From a virus: 25,578 bases of DNA. Made by a program: the position numbers and the translations under genes. Positions 6,778-14,327 of this stretch are shown piece by piece (the stretch's first letter is position 1; the number at the start of each line of letters is the position of its first letter). The notes under the pieces are model-generated. The model made no database searches and had not been told where the DNA came from. It saw only the letters and a program-made list of their open reading frames with translations. The stretch is from IMG/VR virus record IMGVR_UViG_3300031877_000324, positions 1 to 25,578 of that record; one strand, 5' to 3'.

Positions 6778-7188
6778 TTACGGGTGGTGACCCAGCAAAA
6801 CCTTCATCGTTGTGTCAGTGGCACCGGCATCAGCGACACATATTCCTACTATGTCGCTGAAGAGTCCTGGAGTAGTGTAGTCGAACAGTGTTACTTCGCC
6901 AGCGATGGCGCTGATCTCACAGTACTGTCCTTTCTTCGTAGCACCGTTGGCTTTCTTCTGGACCTCGACATAACCCGCAACTACGCAGCGAACCTTGTGG
7001 GTTGTCTCACTTGCGTAGGTGTGAGCCTTCAAGGCCATCATATAGGGTCCGAGATGAGTTGTTGCTGCCGCTAAGATCCCGTTGCCATCGTTGACAATGA
7101 TTTCGCCTTTCTCGATATCCTCGTTGGCCTTAACATCGAATTCCTCGATGATTAAGCCCTCTTCTTTAAGTATATCTCCTGCAGCCAT
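6778..7188 (-). CDS. Capsid cement / decoration protein, 136 aa
   Basis: It lies between the protease-scaffold and capsid genes, where lambda gpD-like or DUF2190-like cement proteins are found. The protein is beta-rich with Gly turns: GEIIVNDGNGILAAA near 28-42, a VAGYVEVQKKANGATKKGQY segment near 70-89, and a final GICVADAGATDTTMKVLLG. The pattern (value reset by default, GxV, GD or KGQYxEI, then a closing VxL strand) resembles DUF2190 cement proteins. It probably stabilises the expanded head. It is separated from the protease stop by one base and followed 11 bases later by the 52-codon ORF. Assignment is by fold pattern and place. Confidence 0.72.
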   Translation of the reverse strand: MAAGDILKEEGLIIEEFDVKANEDIEKGEIIVNDGNGILAAATTHLGPYMMALKAHTYASETTHKVRCVVAGYVEVQKKANGATKKGQYCEISAIAGEVTLFDYTTPGLFSDIVGICVADAGATDTTMKVLLGHHP

Positions 7189-7189
7189 C

Positions 7190-7585
7190 TTACTTCGCCT
7201 CTGGCTTCAAGCGTCCGATCAACCGCAACCTGACCTTATCCTCCGCGGATAGGATTTGGTCTCCAGTATACTTTGTTTTCGGTGCTCCCATGTAGACATC
7301 GCGGTCCTTGAGTTCGCTAGCGTCAGCGATCAGTTGATTCAACATGTCGTCGCTCATGGCAGTGAACTTTTCTATGTCAGCCTTCGTCGGTTCGAGGCCA
7401 ACGCTGGCTCTCAAACCTAGAAGTTGTTGCACCTTTGCGTCGTGGCGCTCCGCCTCCAGCTTTGCTAGGCGGTCTGCCAACTCCTGATTATCCCTCTGCA
7501 GTTTTTCGATCTGGCCTTTGAGCTTAGCGTTCTCCACGATCCAAGTGCTAGCTTCAGCGTTCTCGTCATGAGCCTTTTCGCTCAT
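7190..7585 (-). CDS. Possible internal-start scaffold protein, 131 aa
   Basis: Met377 of the protease fusion begins MSEKAHDENAEASTWIVEN and is preceded by AAGGGGA about 12 bases upstream. From there the protein is almost purely coiled coil followed by a helical tail (AEDKVRLRLIGRLKPEAK). Lambda C/Nu3 and many other phages make the scaffold from such an internal start in the same frame. The Shine-Dalgarno site is plausible but not perfect, so this is an inference. Confidence 0.4.
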   Translation of the reverse strand: MSEKAHDENAEASTWIVENAKLKGQIEKLQRDNQELADRLAKLEAERHDAKVQQLLGLRASVGLEPTKADIEKFTAMSDDMLNQLIADASELKDRDVYMGAPKTKYTGDQILSAEDKVRLRLIGRLKPEAK

Positions 7586-8713
7586 CTTTCTTATTTCCCC
7601 TTTCGGTTCTGTTACTGTTCCTCCAAACTCAGGAGGCTCCTTCCCGAAATCCTCGTAATGCCGCCTTAAGTGGTTGTAGACGTCTCTTCGATCAACGCTC
7701 GGAATGTCGACTCCACCCCTAGTCCCCAAGAGAGCTGCCATCGCTGCGGCTACGCCTCTCCAGACCACTGTGCCATCGGGCTTGTGGTGTGGAAGCTTGT
7801 AGCTTGCTTTGTTCTCTGGGTCTTCGGAATCAAACCAAGCGCAGGCTCTCTTGAGCTGGTCCACATCGTAGTCTGCGGCGTTGAAGTCCCAAGAATCGTC
7901 CTCAGAGGCTTTAGGGCCCTCCTTGAACGGGATCGCTCCTGCTTTGAAGGATGCTTGTTGGCTCGTTTTCCGTTCCTCCAAGCTTTTGGTTAGGGCGACC
8001 GAGAATGTTCTCAGGCCGCTTTCCTGACCCGAAAATGTAGATAGAACCTGAGCGTTCGGGTATGCTCCCTCTGGCACAAATGCCACGTGTTCAAACGCGA
8101 AGTCCTTCAGAAGTGACATTCCGTCGAGTTCTGAGACATCGTAAGCTAAAACTTGAGGGCTGACAAACCTCCATCTTCTGCTTACGATGTTCTCCCAAGC
8201 GTTTGGATCAGAAATCTCTGCGAGTCCTATCGCGTGTCCATCGGTCTTGAACGCGTCTATGAACCGACCTACCTCAACGGTTCCAGAGTGGTCTGGATAG
8301 GCGAGTAGGGGTTTTCCGATCAAGGAATTGAGAGCTCTTTGTAGGGCCTCGTCTGTTACCTGCCACTTGTTCCTATTGAGCAGGGTGTCGATGACGTAGA
8401 TTTTTGCGATGTTTTTTTCGAGCGGCTCGAACACGGCGAGATAGTCGAAGCTGAATACAGCTTGCTTATGTGACTCAAGCCACTCCGTCGCATTGCCCAG
8501 GGTCCAGCTATAAGGAGGCTTCTTCGAGAAGAGGTAGACGTAGATGTCTGTCTTGTCTCCCGAACCCTTAAGTAGTGCCATTCGCGCTTGGATCCCGCGG
8601 CCTAGACTGATCGTGCCTACGACATTGACTTTGCCAGCCTCAGTTTTTCTGAAATCCTCTTCTGAATGCGCCGGATTCTCTAAATGTATCCAGTCTTCGG
8701 TCTCGTATGGCAT
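7190..8713 (-). CDS. Prohead protease-scaffold fusion (Mu gpI-like), 507 aa
   Basis: The protein should cleave scaffold and capsid proteins during head maturation. Residues 1-85 form an N-terminal domain. Residues about 88-225 resemble Mu gpI-type proteases, with a PDHSGTVEVGRF motif (His142) and RFVSPQV (Ser185) as likely catalytic positions. Residues about 278-362 form a separate domain (KLPHHKPDG, WRGVAAAMAALLGTRGGV, HLRRHYEDFGKEPPEF) whose role I do not know. From 377 on there is a long coiled coil (about 390-430) of the scaffold type. Its stop overlaps nothing, and its ATG overlaps the portal stop as TAATG. An internal in-frame ATG may yield the scaffold alone. Protease family membership is inferred from motifs. 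Confidence 0.75.
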   Translation of the reverse strand: MPYETEDWIHLENPAHSEEDFRKTEAGKVNVVGTISLGRGIQARMALLKGSGDKTDIYVYLFSKKPPYSWTLGNATEWLESHKQAVFSFDYLAVFEPLEKNIAKIYVIDTLLNRNKWQVTDEALQRALNSLIGKPLLAYPDHSGTVEVGRFIDAFKTDGHAIGLAEISDPNAWENIVSRRWRFVSPQVLAYDVSELDGMSLLKDFAFEHVAFVPEGAYPNAQVLSTFSGQESGLRTFSVALTKSLEERKTSQQASFKAGAIPFKEGPKASEDDSWDFNAADYDVDQLKRACAWFDSEDPENKASYKLPHHKPDGTVVWRGVAAAMAALLGTRGGVDIPSVDRRDVYNHLRRHYEDFGKEPPEFGGTVTEPKGEIRKMSEKAHDENAEASTWIVENAKLKGQIEKLQRDNQELADRLAKLEAERHDAKVQQLLGLRASVGLEPTKADIEKFTAMSDDMLNQLIADASELKDRDVYMGAPKTKYTGDQILSAEDKVRLRLIGRLKPEAK

Positions 8714-9912
8714 TATTTCTCCTCCAGCTCGCTAGGATCCCAGCCCATTAGGTCCCAAACCTTTCTGAGGTTGCCGCCTATGGGTCCCTGTCCTAGGTTG
8801 CCCCAGAGCTGACTCACCGCTTGGGCTTGCTGGTAGAAGTCCGCCACGCTGATGGGGTTCCAGCGATGCTTGACATAGACGGGAAGAGGGTCGTCTGGTT
8901 TTAACCCAAGAGTTCTTCTAGTTTGTGGATCATACCATTGGTCCTCAATTGCGCGCTTGAAGTATCGCTGAATATTCATTATGGGGCCGTCTCGATATGC
9001 TTCAAGCTCGGCATAGGCTGTGGCTCGGTTCACGGTTTTTTCTCTGCCTATCAGAAAGCGAGGTACTTTGAAGTTGCCGATGATTTCAAAATCCAAGTAG
9101 TCCAGTGTTGTCATTAGACCGGGGAGGTCGGATTTGAGTTCGACTGGAGTGACTGCGACTTTTTGGCTCATAGCGATGTTTTTGCCCGGCTGAATTCCAG
9201 CTATAACATCATCGACCACTTTCTTGGCATCTTCATCGCTGAGGCCCGTGACATCTACGGTCACTATGACCATGGGCGCCCAGAGCTTCTCTGCAGTCTC
9301 CTTCAAATCTGTCCCAAGGATCACATGTCGTGTTGCACATGCATCTAAGACAGGTTCGATGTCGCTGAGCCCTTCCATGTCTGCTTCGAGGCTCAGGTTC
9401 GTGAAAAATAGGACTTGATCTGGGTTGTAGAAGCCTTTTTTACCCTGATAGGTGAATCCCGTCAAATTCCAGTTGGCATCTATGTCGGGTTTAAGCTGTG
9501 TCGATTCAAGCGGTAGCAGGCTAGTAGGTCTGTTTTTCTTGTCTAAGACTATTTCAAACCCGGATCGGCCGAAGATCGATCTCTTAACCTGTGCGATGAA
9601 AAGGACATTGTCAAGGTTCACTGCTTTGTTTAGGGCATCGATTTCGTCCTTGACATAACTAAATTCTTCAACCTTCTTTGCGATTTGCTCCTCTGAGAGA
9701 CCTCCCGGCTCAGCCAGCTCGAGGACCGTCTCAAATCCTTTCGCAGTGGGGTAAAAGGCATTTGCTATGATGCAGTTTCTCACGAGCGAATTTCGTCTGA
9801 ATTCTTTGTAATAGCTGTTGGATATTCCTTCGATAGATGTTGGGGTTATGCTGGTCCAAGACCAATGCGTAGCCAAGGCGGCTTGATAGTTCGCCGGGAC
9901 CTTTCTAGCCAT
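8713..9912 (-). CDS. Portal protein, 399 aa
   Basis: The portal forms the twelve-subunit ring at one capsid vertex through which DNA passes. Place and length fit: directly downstream of the large terminase and upstream of the protease. The N-terminal part (YKEFRRNSLVRNCIIANAFY) is the family's usual helix entering the wing. A segment FIAQVKRSIFGRSGFEIVLD near 105-124 and ESTQLKPDIDANWNLTGFTY near 136-155 are typical of HK97-like portals (the 'GxafxxI...L..l.p..v..' pattern). The long helix and hinge near 285-330 (VPRFLIGREKTVNRATAYAE) correspond to the stem and tunnel loop. GGAG 13 bases upstream precedes the ATG, and the stop overlaps the next start. Confidence 0.9.
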   Translation of the reverse strand: MARKVPANYQAALATHWSWTSITPTSIEGISNSYYKEFRRNSLVRNCIIANAFYPTAKGFETVLELAEPGGLSEEQIAKKVEEFSYVKDEIDALNKAVNLDNVLFIAQVKRSIFGRSGFEIVLDKKNRPTSLLPLESTQLKPDIDANWNLTGFTYQGKKGFYNPDQVLFFTNLSLEADMEGLSDIEPVLDACATRHVILGTDLKETAEKLWAPMVIVTVDVTGLSDEDAKKVVDDVIAGIQPGKNIAMSQKVAVTPVELKSDLPGLMTTLDYLDFEIIGNFKVPRFLIGREKTVNRATAYAELEAYRDGPIMNIQRYFKRAIEDQWYDPQTRRTLGLKPDDPLPVYVKHRWNPISVADFYQQAQAVSQLWGNLGQGPIGGNLRKVWDLMGWDPSELEEK

Positions 9913-9915
9913 TTT

Positions 9916-10053
9916 CTATTTTTCTCCGGGCTCTTTTTTGGCTTTAGAAATAATCGCGATGCCTGGCCTCTTTTCGAGGGGTTCCCAAGTGTCTTTGGAA
10001 ACTGGAAACGACCTCACAATGGGCTTGCTCTTCACGGTTCTTTCCTCGCCCAT
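9916..10053 (-). CDS. Small basic protein between terminase and portal, 45 aa
   Basis: The ORF begins at ATG 10053 with GAGG 8 bases upstream and ends 3 bases before the portal ATG. It begins 10 bases after the terminase stop, so it fits the tight packing of the operon. The product (MGEERTVKSKPIVRSFPVSK, ending KAKKEPGEK) is basic and has no transmembrane segment. I do not recognise it. Tiny genes at this position are common in siphoviruses, and it carries the portal's Shine-Dalgarno sequence (GGAGAAAAATAG) at its end. Confidence 0.65.
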   Translation of the reverse strand: MGEERTVKSKPIVRSFPVSKDTWEPLEKRPGIAIISKAKKEPGEK

Positions 10054-10063
10054 CTCCTAAACC

Positions 10064-11455
10064 TCAATCAAAAGTCTTGGCGATAATGGGACCGGGAGCC
10101 GCTTCGCTTCGAGCGCCATAGATGGCTAAAACAAATGCCCAGAAGCGGTCGTCATTTGTGCCTTCAGGATGGAAAAAGTTGTAATGCCCGGTCTTTGTCA
10201 GTTCGTATCGTTCCACATTTAATTCATCGATTAATTCGCGATCGTATGGAAGCTTCACGTCGCCTTGAAGCATCGCCTGTTTGGCTGGTACGGCCCACTC
10301 TTCTTTATTTTGTTGTGTGAAAGTCACGCCGTCGACATTCGCGATCCCGGAGTTCTTCATGTCTTCGACAACATAGTCGCCGACGCCAGTCTGATCTACA
10401 AGCGTTTTCCGGATTGTTTTCCAGCGGTCGGTCAGAGTTTTTACATAGCCGATGACGCTGGCATATTTTGTTTCGAGCGGGAATCGGTGGCAATGCACAA
10501 GCCTGATAGTTTCGCCCTGTTTGTTGACAACAGCGACCACGCTGTAGTCTTGGTGTTTGCCCAAGTCCACACCGACGAAAAACTCGCCTGTTGGAGCATT
10601 CTCAAACTCGATGAATTCAAGTTCCGCATCAATACACCGGCTTATCAAGTCTTGGGGCAGCCATGCATTCACATCCTCCACAAACTCGGCCTCAAACTCC
10701 ATCGTGAATTGCTGTGGCAGCATGGAGCCCTGCATGTCATCAATGAACTCTTTTTTCATTAAGCCCGCTTCGACTGCTTGTCGCCATGTGATGTGGTGCT
10801 GGCTGAACCGCTCCTTTAACTTTCCCTTGCAGAACTCATAAAATTGTGACTTTGAAGACCAAGGAGTTGAACTTACAATCAATGTCCCATTTGTGGTTGC
10901 CAGCATCGGCATGAGAACGTTGTTGAACATGTATTCGTCATGCGCGAAGAACGCGGCTTCGTCGGCTAGGATAAGGTCGGCGGTGTAGCCTCTGAGCAGG
11001 TTTTCCGAGCAGGGCAAAGCAATTATGATGCTACCGTTTCTAAACGTGATCTTAGTCCGTTGCTTTTTTTCGATGAGCCTGTTTTTGATCTCGCGTTCTA
11101 TGTGGGCAATATGCTCATATACTCGATCCATGACGATCATGCTTTGTCGGAGACCGGGGGCAACGATTAAGGCGAGTTTGTTCGGATGAGTTGCGCAGAA
11201 CCAGATGGCGATGACGGCGATGGTTGTTGTTTTTCCCGACTGACGAGAGAACCTCAAGGAGATCCTGTTGGATCTATCGAGTAGAAGTCTTCGTTGATAA
11301 GGTGTTGGGTTAAATTCTAAGATTTCTTGGCTAAATAATACGGGGCCTTTGGGCAACTCAAAGGCTTCATGTTTAAGCCGCTCTTCCTCTTTAAGCCTTC
11401 GCTTCTGCTTTCTTAAGCGCCTCAATTTCTCGCTCAAGATCTTCGATCTCCACAT
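10064..11455 (-). CDS. terL: Terminase large subunit, 463 aa
   Basis: TerL is the ATP-driven packaging motor and genome-cutting nuclease. Walker A is RQSGKTT (71-77), Walker B is LILADE (161-166), and the coupling motif is SST (195-197). The RNase H-like nuclease domain starts near 290 with GVDLGKHQDYS (Asp297), followed by LVDQTGVGD (Asp354) and a late acidic cluster NDDRFWA (435/436). These are the expected three metal-binding acids. The ATG at 11455 overlaps the end of the upstream gene by 65 bases and has no good ribosome site. A TTG six codons later with GGAG 10 bases upstream is a possible true start. The first 30 residues are very basic and helical. Confidence 0.95.
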   Translation of the reverse strand: MWRSKILSEKLRRLRKQKRRLKEEERLKHEAFELPKGPVLFSQEILEFNPTPYQRRLLLDRSNRISLRFSRQSGKTTTIAVIAIWFCATHPNKLALIVAPGLRQSMIVMDRVYEHIAHIEREIKNRLIEKKQRTKITFRNGSIIIALPCSENLLRGYTADLILADEAAFFAHDEYMFNNVLMPMLATTNGTLIVSSTPWSSKSQFYEFCKGKLKERFSQHHITWRQAVEAGLMKKEFIDDMQGSMLPQQFTMEFEAEFVEDVNAWLPQDLISRCIDAELEFIEFENAPTGEFFVGVDLGKHQDYSVVAVVNKQGETIRLVHCHRFPLETKYASVIGYVKTLTDRWKTIRKTLVDQTGVGDYVVEDMKNSGIANVDGVTFTQQNKEEWAVPAKQAMLQGDVKLPYDRELIDELNVERYELTKTGHYNFFHPEGTNDDRFWAFVLAIYGARSEAAPGPIIAKTFD

Positions 11456-11837
11456 CCTTCAGCAAGGTCCCCGCCTTGTTGATGAGATCACCGAGCAAGC
11501 GATAGGCCCGAATTTTTAGGATCGGTTTGTCTGTGGTATTTATGATCGTTTGGACTACCTGAATCGCATTTTGCAGTCGGCTGTACAAGTCTTCGCGCTC
11601 CAGGCTCACATCGAGAGTGAATCTTAGCGAAAATGATTTCTCTATCGAAAGGCGGTTCATTTTAGGCTCCTTCCCAAACTTTTTCTCAAGTTTTCTGTTT
11701 TGAAAGGCTTCCCAAATCGCTTTTTGTTTCTCCTCCCTCTCCGCTATCTGGGAAAATGCTCGCCAAATTGCCTTTTGAACCAAGTCTCCTTTTTTGACTT
11801 GTAGCTTCATCAATTCGAGGATGCGGCTCTCAGACAT
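11391..11837 (-). CDS. Probable terminase small subunit, 148 aa
   Basis: The gene directly precedes and overlaps the large terminase, the usual place of the DNA-recognising small subunit. The product is highly helical and charged, with an N-terminal helical region (ESRILELMKLQVKKGDLVQK), a middle part (SLRFTLDVSLEREDLYSRLQ) and a C-terminal coiled coil (VEIEDLEREIEALKKAEAKA) suited to oligomerisation. I see no clear helix-turn-helix, so the call rests mainly on order. GGTGA lies 6 bases before the ATG. The start overlaps the end of the transglutaminase-like gene by 8 bases. Confidence 0.6.
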   Translation of the reverse strand: MSESRILELMKLQVKKGDLVQKAIWRAFSQIAEREEKQKAIWEAFQNRKLEKKFGKEPKMNRLSIEKSFSLRFTLDVSLEREDLYSRLQNAIQVVQTIINTTDKPILKIRAYRLLGDLINKAGTLLKDVEIEDLEREIEALKKAEAKA

Positions 11838-12471
11838 AGCGTTTCACCAAGTCAGCATATTTTTTGAGTTTTTCTTCGTCCTCTTCAAAAGATTCTTCAT
11901 TGTAAATCGCGAAGGGGTCATAGGTTACATCCAGCTTGCCACCATAGGCTTCTTCGACAGGTATGAAAGGCGGGGCATCGGGGTGCACCGTTGTCTCTAG
12001 TAGGTAACGGTTCTTTGTGAGTTCAATTTCTGTCCAAGCGTGAAAGCCTAAGAGGTTTTTGGTTTTTGTGTCGAGAACTGCGCCGAGGCGGGTCCAAGCC
12101 TTTATGCCTTTGATTCTCAGAAGCGTGGTGCATAAATTTGCGGTGCATGCACAGAAGCCAGTTTTTGCCGTCCAAGTCTGATTGGGTAGACGCCAACTGT
12201 ATTGTAGGCCAAAAACATAGTGGAACAGAAAGAAGAAGAATTTTGGAAAAAGGTAAATCTTATGAGCGGTAGAGGGCTGGCCAAGTAAGTCGAGTGGGTA
12301 TGTTATTTCGCGGCATATAACATTGAAAATGGCTTTAGCGGTCTCCTCGTCATTTCGTCCGCCGATCGAGTCGGCTAGGTCCTGCATTTGCAGATTATTG
12401 ACCTGAATGAACTCGCAGATGTGATAGTATTCGCCGAAAGTTGTGTAAGGTACAAAACTATCCAAACTCAT
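11830..12471 (-). CDS. Transglutaminase-fold cysteine protease, 213 aa
   Basis: A transglutaminase-like domain is clear. A Cys in TGFCACTANLCTTLLRIKG (Cys107 from this start), a His in GFHAWTEI (His144) and an acid in LLETTVHP (Glu159, where Asp is usual) form the expected order of catalytic residues. Upstream is a hydrophobic, Phe-rich stretch (LFPKFFFFLFHYVFG near 74-88). ATG 12471 is preferred: GGTG lies 9 bases upstream, whereas the longer frame would start at a TTG inside the preceding gene. It lies next to a holin-like gene and upstream of the terminase genes. The related fold in the pseudomurein endopeptidases of methanogen viruses makes a lytic role possible, but a head-maturation or host-directed protease is equally open. 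The acidic C-terminus (NEESFEEDEEKLKK) is of unknown role. Confidence 0.7.
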   Translation of the reverse strand: MSLDSFVPYTTFGEYYHICEFIQVNNLQMQDLADSIGGRNDEETAKAIFNVICREITYPLDLLGQPSTAHKIYLFPKFFFFLFHYVFGLQYSWRLPNQTWTAKTGFCACTANLCTTLLRIKGIKAWTRLGAVLDTKTKNLLGFHAWTEIELTKNRYLLETTVHPDAPPFIPVEEAYGGKLDVTYDPFAIYNEESFEEDEEKLKKYADLVKRYV

Positions 12472-12505
12472 CTGACTGCACCGACCAACAAGTAGGTCAT
12501 TGATT

Positions 12506-12673
12506 CTATTTTTTGCCGAACCAGAAGCCCACGGCAACGCCTGCCAATTCGATCAAGATGTCTGCCTGTGAGTTATGTGTTAAAACCGCCGCGATCGCGC
12601 CGACCGATAAGACAATCGCCAAGATGCCTCGCCAGTCGGCTTCCGAAAGTAACTCTCTTACTTCCTTGAACAT
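12506..12673 (-). CDS. Two-helix membrane protein, holin-like, 55 aa
   Basis: The start is fixed by GGAGG 6 bases before ATG 12673; the longer frame upstream lacks a ribosome site. The product has a short charged N-terminus (MFKEVRELLSEADWR), one membrane helix (GILAIVLSVGAIAAVLTH), a short polar turn and a second hydrophobic stretch (ILIELAGVAVGFWFGKK) ending in two Lys. This two-helix form is that of small class II or III holins and other viral membrane proteins. It is followed 34 bases later by the transglutaminase-like gene, so a paired lysis function can be proposed. No sequence motif proves it. Confidence 0.68.
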   Translation of the reverse strand: MFKEVRELLSEADWRGILAIVLSVGAIAAVLTHNSQADILIELAGVAVGFWFGKK

Positions 12674-12674
12674 A

Positions 12675-12854
12675 CTAGGCCTCCACGTAGTAGATCGTGT
12701 AGTAAGTGTGAAAGTCGGCATCATGGCCCCACTCGTAAAGTCCGAGAAGATTATACTTGAACATATTGTGAGCCCAGACGCCGAGGCAAAGCTTCTCCCC
12801 AGCCTTCAAGTTAATGCCGTCAAAACAAAAGCTTAGGTCGATATTGGCGGTGCC
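12675..12854 (-). pseudogene. Open frame, probable C-terminal half of a split virion gene
   Basis: The frame is open from 12854 to TAG 12675 and reads as genuine protein (NIDLSFCFDGINLKAGEKLC, then WAHNMFKYNLLGLYEWGHD and a final HTYYTIYYVEA), beta-rich like surface or tail proteins. It has no good start codon: the first is a TTG within INL, and the only ATG is near the end. It overlaps the end of the 75-aa ORF by about 20 bases in the -1 frame. I think the two once formed a single gene broken by a small frameshift, or they are joined by recoding. A gene with a rare start is the alternative. It carries the GGAGG of the holin-like gene at its end. Confidence 0.5.
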
Positions 12855-13060
12855 TCAAGAACCGCTATTTTCGAAGCCAAACTTGTCGCCGTCCATGTCG
12901 AGCCAGACTTGGGCATGTAAGGTGGGAAGCTACCTATTGTGTCTTGTATTGCAACTATCTTTACATCTTCGTCAAACGTAAGCGAGTCCGCCTCGTCATC
13001 AGCGAAGACCTCGCTTGGCTTCAGCATTTTATAAAACGTCAAAATTGCTGTTTCAATCAT
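12833..13060 (-). CDS. Virion-like protein fragment, first gene of the late block, 75 aa
   Basis: The ATG at 13060 is preceded by AGGTGA 8 bases upstream, a good archaeal ribosome site. The product begins MIETAILTFYKMLKPSEVFA, followed by an acidic stretch (DDEADSLTFDEDVKIVAIQD) and a beta-rich end (SGSTWTATSLASKIAVLEAP). I do not recognise a family. The sequence continues in another frame (12854 to 12675) in the same style, so the protein is probably the N-terminal part of a larger one. It is the most upstream gene of the structural block. The 250 bases before it contain no convincing TATA box. Confidence 0.55.
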   Translation of the reverse strand: MIETAILTFYKMLKPSEVFADDEADSLTFDEDVKIVAIQDTIGSFPPYMPKSGSTWTATSLASKIAVLEAPPIST

Positions 13061-13311
13061 AGGGTACTCACCTAACCATCAACCTCTTACAAAACCAACA
13101 CCATTTCAGTTCGCAGACGAACCCTCTATCCCGCGTTTTTGGCTTTCAAAGAACCAGCAATAGAGGAGTACAATGGCTGTGTAGAAAAGACCAATGAAAG
13201 TAACCTTCAAAGTTCAAAAAACATGCTAAAAGTCAAATTTGCGCGCGCAGTTAAGTTTCATTTTCCAGTAATGAGGGGCATTTGAGCTTGTCTTAGTTTA
13301 TTAAAATTATT
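13061..13311. other. Non-coding gap between late block and membrane operon
   Basis: No ORF of useful length is present on either strand. A plus-strand GAGGAG is followed by ATG GCT GTG TAG, which is only three codons. The minus strand shows no TTTAWATA box, so the late block's promoter is either weak, dependent on an activator, or further upstream. A GCGCGCGC run occurs near 13240. The last part is AT-rich and follows the membrane protease stop. Confidence 0.5.
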
Positions 13312-14067
13312 CTAATGTAGAGAGAAAATGAAAATAAGATTGAAAAACATATGTCCAAGAATCGAGTATATTATTTTTTGGGTATCGTAAAACCGACTCG
13401 AGATACCGATTAGTATTACGAAATAAGACAAGAACACAAAGGTGAGAACTACATAGAATGGACTTTGAATAAACCTGAATAAGAGAGAAAGAGGTTCCAC
13501 AGTTTCTGGGGCAAAAAAAATTCTGGAGACATGGTTAAGAGTTTGCAAAACTGAACACCCAAATAGACCTATATGTCCACCGTATTTTTTCTCCAGCTCT
13601 ATTTGAAAGAAATATTTATAGAACAATTCTTCTGTGATTGGAGCCACTAAAAGTAATAGAAACAGATTTATAATGTTTTGGAACGAAAAGCTCGTGATTC
13701 TAAATCCAATTGTTTCACTATGGACATACGAAGACAAAATAAGAAATGCAAAAGGGATAACAAAGCATAAGGATGATTCTAATATCTCAGATAACTCAAG
13801 CGGGTATGAGTATATATATTCCAAAGAAATCTTTTTCCTTGCAACAATGAAGGGGACAAGAAGCAAGATATGAAAGAATAAAGACGATACAATAAAGTAG
13901 TTTGGATCTGGTTTAAGATAGTCCAAAGTAATAGAATAGAACAACAAACACATCACCCAATAAACAATCATCCTAGTAAATGTTCGGCTACGAATAATGA
14001 AATAAGTAATTCCAAAAAGAAACATCACTAGACCTGTAATAAGATAAAACATTCCAATAAGAGTCAT
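13312..14067 (-). CDS. CPBP/Abi-family intramembrane metalloprotease, 251 aa
   Basis: This integral membrane protein has about seven or eight hydrophobic segments. The catalytic motifs of the CPBP (CAAX-processing, bacteriocin-processing, Abi) family are visible: APITEELFYKYFF with Glu146-Glu147 and Lys151 in place of the usual Arg, LQTLNHV with His179, and GHMFFN with His239 and Asn243 (HxxxN). The membrane topology around them fits a buried zinc site. The gene starts with a TAATG overlap on the upstream two-helix gene, making a three-gene operon of membrane proteins. Base composition is much more AT-rich than the structural genes, which suggests separate acquisition. The substrate is unknown. 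Roles in host exclusion, immunity or envelope change are all possible. Confidence 0.82.
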   Translation of the reverse strand: MTLIGMFYLITGLVMFLFGITYFIIRSRTFTRMIVYWVMCLLFYSITLDYLKPDPNYFIVSSLFFHILLLVPFIVARKKISLEYIYSYPLELSEILESSLCFVIPFAFLILSSYVHSETIGFRITSFSFQNIINLFLLLLVAPITEELFYKYFFQIELEKKYGGHIGLFGCSVLQTLNHVSRIFFAPETVEPLSLLFRFIQSPFYVVLTFVFLSYFVILIGISSRFYDTQKIIYSILGHMFFNLIFIFSLH

Positions 14068-14327
14068 TAGGCATAATCCCTCTCAAGCCTTTCATAAAAA
14101 TGTGACCTGAAATGTTCATATAGAGCGAGCACGACGGCGAGAGTCCCTAAAATTCCAAAAAATAGTTGATGAGAATCGACTTCTGTTTTAAGAAACATTA
14201 GAAAAAGCGAACATACAAAACCAATCGGCAATCCAAAGGAAAGCTGGAACGTTTTTCCATAGAAGTCTAACCATATCTTTAACTGCCTATCTCTTGATCG
14301 TCGGCCCCTTCTTGACATCTTAATCAT
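14067..14327 (-). CDS. Two-helix membrane protein, 86 aa
   Basis: I place the start at ATG 14327 because it overlaps the stop of the upstream 43-aa gene as ATGA; an ATG three codons later (14318) with GGCGATG upstream is an alternative. The product has a very basic N-terminus (MIKMSRRGRRSRDRQLKIWL), a first hydrophobic helix (FQLSFGLPIGFVCSLFLMFL), a short loop with VDSHQ and a second helix (LFFGILGTLAVVLALYEHF), then a charged tail (RSHFYERLERDYA). Its stop overlaps the CPBP protease start. A frame extending further upstream to 14447 exists but lacks a ribosome site and would override the small upstream ORF. Function unknown; possibly a partner of the protease. Confidence 0.7.
   Translation of the reverse strand: MIKMSRRGRRSRDRQLKIWLDFYGKTFQLSFGLPIGFVCSLFLMFLKTEVDSHQLFFGILGTLAVVLALYEHFRSHFYERLERDYA

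Noticed and set aside
13190-13250. Plus-strand start (GAGGAG then ATG) in the gap before the late block
   Set aside because: The reading frame stops after three codons.
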